64,000 nucleotides of DNA from Daphnia carinata (Eukaryota > Arthropoda > Branchiopoda > Diplostraca > Daphniidae): the NCBI RefSeq assembly GCF_022539665.2, contig NC_081337.1, positions 10,268,679-10,332,678 on the forward strand, written 5' to 3'. Made by a program: the position numbers and the translations under genes. A model generated the notes under the pieces. It did no database searches, was not told where the DNA came from, and saw only the letters and a program-made list of their open reading frames with translations. This document shows positions 12,850 to 64,000 of this stretch, in pieces. Position 1 is the first letter of the stretch. Every line of letters starts with the position of its first letter.

Positions 12850-14615
12850 TAAACAGCGACTAACAAACAGCTGAGGATGTATAAGTTGGTCGAACGAACA
12901 TCTCGCGGGGTGTCGTGAGTTTCAGTGCTCAGCTGCGGCACAACTATATTTGTATCTGATATCCCATGTAGTTGGATTGGCCAGTGGTGTTGTAATGAAG
13001 ATGTCGTCTTCGGAAACGATACATCTTCATGGACTCTGTCTGAAGACGTCTCACCCACACGATATCCTATTTACCTCACTGTACAGAACGGAATCAACAA
13101 AAGCGAACGTACAAAGCTTTGCTCTCTTGCAAGTTATGTCTATATCAATCGGCTCTGGTGCCAGCTGATAACGTTCCTCTTTCTGTTTGTATTTTTATTT
13201 TATTTTTTTTTGTTTTGTTTTGTTTCCCCCCATTGCGTCCCTTGTGTTGTTTCTATCTTTAGGGTCTGTGACGCAGTAAGTCCAAGTCCAAATCCATATG
13301 ACCGTTAAAAAAGAAAAACACACGCAGATGCGGAAGCCAGAACCTCTATGAGATTTGCGATCCACTGGGACAAAACCTGATTCGGTTCATGCAGTATCTT
13401 TGATACACTTTTGAGCAGATATGTAGTAGCGAAGAAGCTTGAAAGACGAAGTGAGATGCAAGTAACCACCTTACCCTCCAGCAGCGGTGCTGCTAATGCG
13501 GTGCTAATTTCGTCAAGGGTTTCTACTGGGACGTAGCCAATAGCAAAGTGTTGCTTTAAATGTCAAAAGCGAGGATGTTACTATGTCCTTGCTACTCGTC
13601 TAGCTCGCTAATTGGTCTACCGTACACTTTTTTTTTTGCCCCGTTCACCATCATGAAAACAATCCTTTCCGAAACCAAAAGTTTGCACGCTTCGATCATT
13701 TTCTTGCCTGTTAGGTACTTGTGAATCTTGGGTAACCAATCAGTTCAATACTCTAGCTGTGAGGTTGCGAAACCAACGACGTAAGCCAATACGTAGAGTT
13801 CGTTCGTAACGAAGGCAAATCAGTTTAATGATTAGGCAAGTTTTACGCAACGCAGCTGCGCTAGCGCTAGCCATGCACGCACTTCTTTTATCCACCTCGA
13901 TGCGTTCAAAGCCACTTGTACCTGCTTGCATTTCTTGACAGGCACTCTTGTAGAAATCGGATATTCATTTTTCCCTTTTCTTTTTTAATTGCGAAACATG
14001 GTTTTGAATTCTTTTTTGCACAGCGCTAGTTATATCCATGTAAAATTATATCTAAAAAAAAATCGGAAATCGTGATACGAATTTTTTTGTGACGTACTCA
14101 TTCGTGACGGTTTTGAAAGCATTTTTTTTTTTTTTGTAACTTTAGAAATCTACGATGATCGGAGAGAGACTTTGTTTGTTTTGACGGCAAACATTTTTGA
14201 CGCTGTGTACATGAAGTTTTCTACTCTACAGTTCTACAGACTCTATTTTTTGTTGTTGTTTTTCTTTTATCGTGGTGGTGGAGAGGACATCTTTTGTGTT
14301 TGCAACAGTGCGTTATTTCTGGCGATTTCAATAAATTGTAGACGATGAAGTGCAGAGAGATGGAGGGCCCAATCTATCACCCTCAATAATTCTTGTCCAG
14401 GGCTAAGCGCTCCAAAATAATGAAAATTGATATGACGTCAATGAACAAAATGACTTTTCTCTTTGCTGGCTATTTGAAATTTTTTTTTTTGTTGTTGTGG
14501 CCAGGCCGGCTAGCAGTGCCGGCCTCTGCTTGACGTCACCGCATGTGATGTGGACAACGACTTCCAAAGAACACAATGGAGATTGCCTGTTTGTTTTATG
14601 TACTGCGTATACATA

Positions 14616-14633
14616 TGTGTGTGTGTGTGTGTG
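14616..14633. repeat. (TG)n microsatellite
   Basis: A pure T-G run of nine units. Confidence 0.8.
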
Positions 14634-15483
14634 GACCGCGTAATATTATTATTACTATCCAAAGCTGAAAAAGAAAAGGAGGGTGAGAGTGGCCACAGCT
14701 GGGAAAAACACCAACCATCGCGCTTAAAAATAAAAGTAAAAAAAAAAAAAAAAAAAAAAACGGCAAAGAGTTTAAGGCCTCTGGGACTGCTAGCTGTTTG
14801 CCACTGAACGCGTGTACCGAAATCCCGCACTGCTGTCGCGCTGCCCCTGTATCTATATTCCGCAATGGCGGAAACGCATCGTTGGTGCATAAAACAAAAC
14901 TGCATGCCGGCTGAAAGTAGAAATATGATTGGATGTTCCATTCGCGCTACCCGCAACTACCCGTACTCGCCTATCGTAGGGGTAGCCGAATGCACTAACT
15001 GCATTCACGCAAACCATTAGCTGATGGTGGCCCGTGTCAGGATAGCATTTTGCCTTATTTCATGATCTGCAACAAAGATGCTTTGATTTGTTGTTTGTTG
15101 TTGTTTACTCTTGTCGCATTCTCTCTCCCTATGCGGCGTATGACGGGGTCGGCTTGTTCACCGAGTGCCAACGCCCCGCCGGTTTCGTCCACACCCATGT
15201 CGTTGGGAATTCGTGTACGAAATCTAATATGAATCGACATATAGTCCACGCCTCGTTCCGTGTCACGTATTTATTCCTGCAGTTTACTTAATTATAGATT
15301 AACCCCAGAGTGGGATAGGTCTATAACGAAGGGGGGAGGGGGGGGGTATCGTACCCTTATTTTTTTTTTCTGCTTTTTCGTTAACAAAATTGGACGTGAC
15401 GGTTCATTACCGTCGTGCGGATGAATCGGGTCAAAAACTAATCCCCCCGACTCACACCTTCTTCTCGAGAAAAGGGGCGAACG

Positions 15484-15513
<30 letters not shown>
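15484..15513. repeat. A30 homopolymer
   Basis: Thirty A residues in a row about 480 bases before the PAS exon. No target-site duplication or retroposon body is visible on its left, so it is treated as a simple homopolymer. Confidence 0.8.
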
Positions 15514-15518
<5 letters not shown>

Positions 15519-15994
15519 CCGAAAATTAGATGAAACTTGGGCTGTATACTAGCCTGATTGATCGCTAGCTATGCCATATACTGTCTGGCTCAATCGCAGA
15601 GCCCGTTTGGCTTATACGTATACCCTGTTACGGAATAAGTTTCCTTCTTCCCGCGTCTGGTCCTGTCCCGCGCCGATTTATGGAAATGCTTGAGCGTGTC
15701 GTGAATGTAGAACTTTAGGTTGGTTATTAACAAGACCGAAGAGAAATTGATTTTCTCCTCACCGAACTTCCTTATCGGAAATGGCACTCATTTGTCACTA
15801 ATCCGCGATACGCAGCTGTTTTCCTATTCGCTAGTTTTCGTGTTACATAATTAATGGCGAGAAAATCACATTGGGAGCCACTTATTTTAGCAAAACAAAA
15901 AAAAAATTTATACTTTTGTAATATAAGTACTAAAAAAGTACATGTTACTTGTACTTAAAGACTTGTCTTTTTTTTTTTTTTTTTTCTCCTACAG

Positions 15995-57256
<41,262 letters not shown>

Positions 57257-58744
57257 TACATAGACTGACTCCTTACTCGATCGTAGCATCAACAACGATA
57301 TATTCAGCATTTCACATCGGTTACTTCACTTTAAGCATTTTCAGTGGCACGATCAGTTCACTTTCTTTCCCTTTGATCACACTTCTTTTTCTCCCGTCTC
57401 ACTTTCTTTTTTCACTCTCATATACGCGTACCCACATACGTGGTTTGTTGTACAGAATTGACATGGTACAGCAGACTTAGTGAAATTTTGGCATTTCATC
57501 TGACCCACGAAACACACGGATGGGAATGCCGACGCGCAATGTGTCTTATAGCCATTAAAAACCAATGTCGGGCCCCCATTTGCTCTCTGTCACCCTATAA
57601 TGCGTTAATCATCTATTATCATCGAAGGCGACGTGAGTGTAGGCGGAATACCACTCTTTATGAATTCTCAGTTTACCTCCAGAGATTTTGTTTCGCTCTG
57701 CAGTTATACTATGATCTTTTTGTAAATATTTTCTCCCTTAACCACTATTCCACATCAGTCGTATGACCGTAGCACATGCAGTCCGCAGCTTGATCTAGAA
57801 TGGCCTGCCTGGCCTGGTAATTGACCCGGAATAGCCGAATCGCCCATGCCGCCAGAAACAAACAACCAAAATCGAAAAATTTTCATTTTCTTCGTCTTTG
57901 TATCGTCCGTCGCGAAAGTCTATGTTTTGCATCGAATAATTTTAAACAAGAGCAATCTTTTGGCACCTCGTTTTGTACTGACGGACAAATCTCAATGATC
58001 GATCGAGAATCTCGGTCTATGCTTCTTTTGGCAAATCGTGGAATGTGCAAACGAAGTTCGTAAATCTCTTTCAATCCAGATTACAGAAAGCTTGCGAACT
58101 ATTCAATTGACAGTAAGAGTGAGTAAAAGAAGACAGCTAAGACCCGGATTTGTTCTTCTACGGTCAAACCTCTTTCGTACTATGACGCAATAGCGAGAAA
58201 ACATGGAAGCCGACCTAGAAATTTGTGGTGATATCAGTGAATTAAAAACAAACAAACAAACAAAAAAAACAAAAAAAACAAACAAAACAAAACAAAAAAA
58301 CAGTGCAGCTGTTCCTCGTAACTCCCAAAATAAGAAATCTCTTAACTTACAGAAGTTGCTTCAAGGACTTCCAAATATTTGCGAATCGTGAAAAAGAGCG
58401 CTGTACAAGCAAGTAATATCATAGTGATTTCACTGATGATTCATTCATTCTTATAACAATGTTGGGCTGTTCGTTTTTTTTTACCTCAACTTCGATTGTT
58501 ATTCTGTATTTTTGGATTTCCTGTATGATATCTATCCACACCTTCCCGTTTCATCATGCCCTCTTTTTCTCTTTATTCTTCCATGAATTACGATCGAATT
58601 CGGCGACCAGAAATAATACATTTTCTGATTGTTCAACTTAAGTTGTAATATCTCGGGCATTGTATGCGATGTCATTGGCAGCTAAACTGCCTAAATAACA
58701 AGGCTGTGTTATGTAATATTTGTCTCAGTTTCTTTGTTTTCTTT
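57257..58744 (+). other. 3' UTR and downstream spacer
   Basis: No further exon of the channel is seen. A variant polyadenylation signal ATTAAA lies at 57554-57559, about 300 bases after the stop; no AATAAA was noticed before the satellite. A 108-codon frame at 57440-57766 has no family match and is probably chance. An AAAC-rich stretch occupies 58246-58300. Confidence 0.5.
58246..58300. repeat. (AAAC)-rich low-complexity stretch
   Basis: Imperfect AAAC/AAAAC units, lacking G and T, between the gene's 3' end and the satellite array. Confidence 0.75.
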
Positions 58745-61700
58745 CTAATGGAGGATTTCAAATACTAAGTCAGAATTGGCTAAATCGAATCGGTTATAGC
58801 AAAAATAATGGCCTCAATGAATATTACTTTTTCCATTTCTTAGGTCCTATCTCAAAACTACTAGTCTCACATCAAAACGATGCCAATTTTCGTGATCCTC
58901 GTTCAATTTTGTGTAGTAATCAAGTGTTTTTAGCCAATATCTGGATTTGACCAAAAATCGCAAAAGTGGGAAGGCTATAGCCTTTGGTGTTTTTCAATTT
59001 TTGAGAATTTGGGACATGTGTCAGAATTGAATGAAATTAAGCCTTTTTGCTCGAAATTCAACGAGGAGTTCAAATATTAAGTTAGATTTGGCGAAAGCAA
59101 ATCGGTTATAAAGTTATAGCAAAAATAATGGCCTCAATGAATATTACTTTTTCCATTTCTTAGGTCCTATCTCAAAACTACTAGTCTCACATCAAAACGA
59201 TGCCAATTTTCGTGATCCTCGTTCAATTTTGTGTAGTAATCAAGTGTTTTTAGCCAATATCTGGATTTGACCAAAAATCGCAAAAGTGGGAAGGCTATAG
59301 CCTTTGGTGTTTTTCAATTTTTGAGAATTTGGGACACGTCTCAGAATTGAATGAAATTAAGCCTTTTTGCTCGAAATTCAACGAGGAGTTCAAATATTAA
59401 GTCAGATTTGGCGAAAGCAAATCGGTTATAAAGTTATAGCAAAAATAATGGCCTCAATGAATATTACTTTTTCCATTTCTTAGGTCCTATCTCAAAACTA
59501 CTAGTCTCACATCAAAACGATGCCAATTTTCGTGATCCTCGTTCAATTTTGTGTAGTAATCAAGTGTTTTTAGCCAATATCTGGATTTGACCAAAAATCG
59601 CAAAAGTGGGAAGGCTATAGCCTTTGGTGTTTTTCAATTTTTGAGAATTTGGGACATGTCTCAGAATTGAATGAAATTAAGCCTTTTTTCGAAATTCAAC
59701 GAGGAGTTCAAATATTAAGTTAGATTTGGCGAAAGCAAATCGGTTATAAAGTTATAGCAAAAATAATGGCCTCAATGAATATTACTTTTTCCATTTCTTA
59801 GGTCCTATCTCAAAACTACTAGTCTCACATCAAAACGATGCCAATTTTCGTGATCCTCGTTCAATTTTGTGTAGTAATCAAGTGTTTTTAGCCAATATCT
59901 GGATTTGACCAAAAATCGCAAAAGTGGGAAGGCTATAGCCTTTGGTGTTTTTCAATTTTTGAGAATTTGGGACATGTCTCAGAATTGAATGAAATTAAGC
60001 CTTTTTGATCGAAATTCAACGAGGAGTTCAAATATTAAGTTAGATTTGGCGAAAGCAAATCGGTTATAAAGTTATAGCAAAAATAATGGCCTCAATGAAT
60101 ATTACTTTTTCCATTTCTTAGGTCCTATCTCAAAACTACTAGTCTCACATCAAAACGATGCCAATTTTCGTGATCCTCGTTCAATTTTGTGTAGTAATCA
60201 AGTGTTTTTAGCCAATATCTGGATTTGACCAAAAATCGCAAAAGTGGGAAGGCTATAGCCTTTGGTGTTTTTCAATTTTTGAGAATTTGGGACATGTCTC
60301 AGAATTGAATGAAATTAAGCCTTTTTGCTCGAAATTCAACGAGGAGTTCAAATATTAAGTCAGATTTGGCGAAAGCAAATCGGTTATAAAGTTATAGCAA
60401 AAATAATGGCCTCAATGAATATTACTTTTTCCATTTCTTAGGTCCTATCTCAAAACTACTAGTCTCACATCAAAACGATGCCAATTTTCGTGATCCTCGT
60501 TCAATTTTGTGTAGTAATCAAGTGTTTTTAGCCAATATCTGGATTTGACCAAAAATCGCAAAAGTGGGAAGGCTATAGCCTTTGGTGTTTTTCAATTTTT
60601 GAGAATTTGGGACACGTCTCAGAATTGAATGAAATTAAGCCTTTTTGCTCGAAATTCAACGAGGAGTTCAAATATTAAGTTAGATTTGGCGAAAGCAAAT
60701 CAGTTATAAAGTTATAGCAAAAATAATGGCCTCAATGAATATTACTTTTTCCATTTCTTAGGTCCTATCTCAAAACTACTAGTCTCACATCAAAACGATG
60801 CCAATTTTCGTGATCCTCGTTCAATTTTGTGTAGTAATCAAGTGTTTTTAGCCAATATCTGGATTTGACCAAAAATCGCAAAAGTGGGAAGGCTATAGCC
60901 TTTGGTGTTTTTCAATTTTTGAGAATTTGGGACACGTCTCAGAATTGAATGAAATTAAGCCTTTTTGCTCGAAATTCAACGAGGAGTTCAAATATTAAGT
61001 TAGATTTGGCGAAAGCAAATCGGTTATAAAGTTATAGCAAAAATAATGGCCTCAATGAATATTACTTTTTCCATTTCTTAGGTCCTATCTCAAAACTACT
61101 AGTCTCACATCAAAACGATGCCAATTTTCGTGATCCTCGTTCAATTTTGTGTAGTAATCAAGTGTTTTTAGCCAATATCTGGATTTGACCAAAAATCGCA
61201 AAAGTGGGAAGGCTATAGCCTTTGGTGTTTTTCAATTTTTGAGAATTTGGGACACGTCTCAGAATTGAATGAAATTAAGCCTTTTTGCTCGAAATTCAAC
61301 GAGGAGTTCAAATATTAAGTCAGATTTGGCGAAAGCAAATCGGTTATAAAGTTATAGCAAAAATAATGGCCTCAATGAATATTACTTTTTCCATTTCTTA
61401 GGTCCTATCTCAAAACTACTAGTCTCACATCAAAACGATGCCAATTTTCGTGATCCTCGTTCAATTTTGTGTAGTAATCAAGTGTTTTTAGCCAATATCT
61501 GGATTTGACCAAAAATCGCAAAAGTGGGAAGGCTATAGCCTTTGGTGTTTTTCAATTTTTGAGAATTTGGGACATGTCTCAGAATTGAATGAAATTAAGC
61601 CTTTTTGATCGAAATTCAACGAGGAGTTCAAATATTAAGTTAGATTTGGCGAAAGCAAATCGGTTATAAAGTTATAGCAAAAATAATGGCCTCAATGAAT

Positions 61701-64000
61701 ATTACTTTTTCCATTTCTTAGGTCCTATCTCAAAACTACTAGTCTCACATCAAAACGATGCCAATTTTCGTGATCCTCGTTCAATTTTGTGTAGTAATCA
61801 AGTGTTTTTAGCCAATATCTGGATTTGACCAAAAATCGCAAAAGTGGGAAGGCTATAGCCTTTGGTGTTTTTCAATTTTTGAGAATTTGGGACATGTCTC
61901 AGAATTGAATGAAATTAAGCCTTTTTGATCGAAATTCAACGAGGAGTTCAAATATTAAGTTAGATTTGGCGAAAGCAAATCGGTTATAAAGTTATAGCAA
62001 AAATAATGGCCTCAATGAATATTACTTTTTCCATTTCTTAGGTCCTATCTCAAAACTACTAGTCTCACATCAAAACGATGCCAATTTTCGTGATCCTCGT
62101 TCAATTTTGTGTAGTAATCAAGTGTTTTTAGCCAATATCTGGATTTGACCAAAAATCGCAAAAGTGGGAAGGCTATAGCCTTTGGTGTTTTTCAATTTTT
62201 GAGAATTTGGGACACGTCTCAGAATTGAAGGAAATTAAGCCTTTTTGCTCGAAATTCAACGAGGAGTTCAAATATTAAGTTAGATTTGGCGAAAGCAAAT
62301 CAGTTATAAAGTTATAGCAAAAATAATGGCCTCAATGAATATTACTTTTTCCATTTCTTAGGTCCTATCTCAAAACTACTAGTCTCACATCAAAACGATG
62401 CCAATTTTCGTGATCCTCGTTCAATTTTGTGTAGTAATCAAGTGTTTTTAGCCAATATCTGGATTTGACCAAAAATCGCAAAAGTGGGAAGGCTATAGCC
62501 TTTGGTGTTTTTCAATTTTTGAGAATTTGGGACATGTGTCAGAATTGAATGAAATTAAGCCTTTTTGCTCGAAATTCAACGAGGAGTTCAAATATTAAAT
62601 CAGATTTGGCGAAAGCAAATCGGTTATAAAGTTATAGCAAAAATAATGGCCTCAATAAATATTACTTTTTCCATTTCTTAGGTCCTATCTCAAAACTACT
62701 AGTCTCACATCAAAACGATGCCAATTTTCGTGATCCTCGTTCAATTTTGTGTAGTAATCAAGTGTTTTTAGCCAATATCTGGATTTGACCAAAAATCGCA
62801 AAAGTGGGAAGGCTATAGCCTTTGGTGTTTTTCAATTTTTGAGAATTTGGGACACGTCTCAGAATTGAAGGAAATTAAGCCTTTTTGCTCGAAATTCAAC
62901 GAGGAGTTCAAATATTAAGTTAGATTTGGCGAAAGCAAATCAGTTATAAAGTTATAGCAAAAATAATGGCCTCAATGAATATTACTTTTTCCATTTCTTA
63001 GGTCCTATCTCAAAACTACTAGTCTCACATCAAAACGATGCCAATTTTCGTGATCCTCGTTCAATTTTGTGTAGTAATCAAGTGTTTTTAGCCAATATCT
63101 GGATTTGACCAAAAATCGCAAAAGTGGGAAGGCTATAGCCTTTGGTGTTTTTCAATTTTTGAGAATTTGGGACACGTCTCAGAATTGAATGAAATTAAGC
63201 CTTTTTGCTCGAAATTCAACGAGGAGTTCAAATATTAAGTTAGATTTGGCGAAAGCAAATCGGTTATAAAGTTATAGCAAAAATAATGGCCTCAATGAAT
63301 ATTACTTTTTCCATTTCTTAGGTCCTATCTCAAAACTACTAGTCTCACATCAAAACGATGCCAATTTTCGTGATCCTCGTTCAATTTTGTGTAGTAATCA
63401 AGTGTTTTTAGCCAATATCTGGATTTGACCAAAAATCGCAAAAGTGGGAAGGCTATAGCCTTTGGTGTTTTTCAATTTTTGAGAATTTGGGACATGTGTC
63501 AGAATTGAATGAAATTAAGCCTTTTTGCTCGAAATTCAACGAGGAGTTCAAATATTAAGTCAGATTTGGCGAAAGCAAATCGGTTATAAAGTTATAGCAA
63601 AAATAATGGCCTCAATGAATATTACTTTTTCCATTTCTTAGGTCCTATCTCAAAACTACTAGTCTCACATCAAAACGATGCCAATTTTCGTGATCCTCGT
63701 TCAATTTTGTGTAGTAATCAAGTGTTTTTAGCCAATATCTGGATTTGACCAAAAATCGCAAAAGTGGGCAGGCTAGCCTTTGGTATTTTTCAATTTTTGA
63801 GAATTTGGGACACGTCTCAGAATTGAAGGAAATTAAGCCTTTTTGCTCGAAATTCAACGAGGAGTTCAAATATTAAGTTAGATTTGGCGAAAGCAAATCA
63901 GTTATAAAGTTATAGCAAAAATAATGGCCTCAATGAATATTACTTTTTCCATTTCTTAGGTCCTATCTCAAAACTACTAGTCTCACATCAAAACGATGCC
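58745..64000. repeat. 320-base tandem satellite array, at least 16 copies
   Basis: A single unit repeats head to tail without spacers. The marker GCCTCAATGA (GCCTCAATAA in one copy) starts at 58811, 59131, 59451, 59769, 60089, 60409, 60729, 61049, 61369, 61689, 62009, 62329, 62649, 62969, 63289, 63609 and 63927, so the period is 320 with two copies of 318. Units differ at only a few positions each. The leftmost copy is degraded before 58811 (an 8-base deletion and several substitutions), marking an array edge; the right edge is outside the window. Units are AT-rich and non-coding. No transposon ends or target duplications are seen. Confidence 0.97.

Larger units (their letters stand above)
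8231..15994. other. Non-coding DNA before the PAS exon
   Basis: No convincing exon was found. I looked specifically for the conserved ERG first exon (a PAS cap containing DTIIRKFEG in relatives) and did not see it on the + strand. The region holds the C20-T36 tract, a (TG)n run at 14616-14633, a pure A30 run at 15484-15513 and many shorter T runs. The final bases (15970-15994) form a strong polypyrimidine tract and CAG acceptor for the first visible channel exon, so at least the right end is intron. Confidence 0.6.

Noticed and set aside
57440-57766. 108-codon ORF after the channel, also ending SVV
   Set aside because: No acceptor linking it to exon 23 in frame and no coding character; the ending is coincidence.
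58745-64000. Possible CRISPR array
   Set aside because: Units are 320 bases, adjacent and without unique spacers, in a eukaryotic genome; it is a satellite.
58745-64000. CENP-B box in the satellite
   Set aside because: I looked for the TTCG....A..CGGG pattern and found no convincing match.

Overview
The window is animal nuclear DNA, most likely from a crustacean or other arthropod. It has spliced genes, GT-AG introns mostly of 58-130 bases, long homopolymer and dinucleotide runs, and a tandem satellite. The clustered ~80-base introns suggest a Daphnia-like genome, but the species cannot be fixed from sequence alone.

One gene on the + strand dominates: an ERG-type (KCNH2/KCNH6/seizure family) voltage-gated potassium channel. 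Its exons run from 15995 to 57256. I could follow 22 constitutive exons from the eag/PAS domain to the stop codon. The joined frame stays open for 1,417 codons and all junction phases agree. Only the short first coding exon (the PAS cap in relatives) is missing; the phase shows it must contribute one base to the first visible codon, and it probably lies left of the window or in the unexplained first 16 kb. The protein runs in the family order: PAS domain, an unusually long Ser/Arg-rich linker, the S1-S6 channel with a GFG filter, C-linker, cyclic-nucleotide-binding homology domain, acidic tail, coiled coil, and a C-terminus ending S-V-V that looks like a PDZ ligand.

The layout is bimodal. Exons 11-23 are packed into 3.7 kb (53540-57256). 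Exons 2-10 are spread over 12 kb, and a 25.4-kb intron separates exon 10 from exon 11. This intron falls exactly at the junction where vertebrate ERG1b joins its own first exon to the shared channel core. It holds several coding-like exons that end in phase 0 and would join exon 11 in frame: A (30864-31193), B and C (38078-38353, 39754-40083), and D and E (45486-45850, 47639-47951). They look like three sets of alternative N-termini giving PAS-less channels. This is the most interesting prediction here.

The right end (about 58745 to 64000) is a nearly pure satellite of 320-base units, at least 16 copies, continuing past the window. The first 16 kb has no convincing coding exon; it holds microsatellites, homopolymers, one plausible TATA/initiator core promoter at 3861-3926, and one unusually long but unidentified minus-strand ORF.
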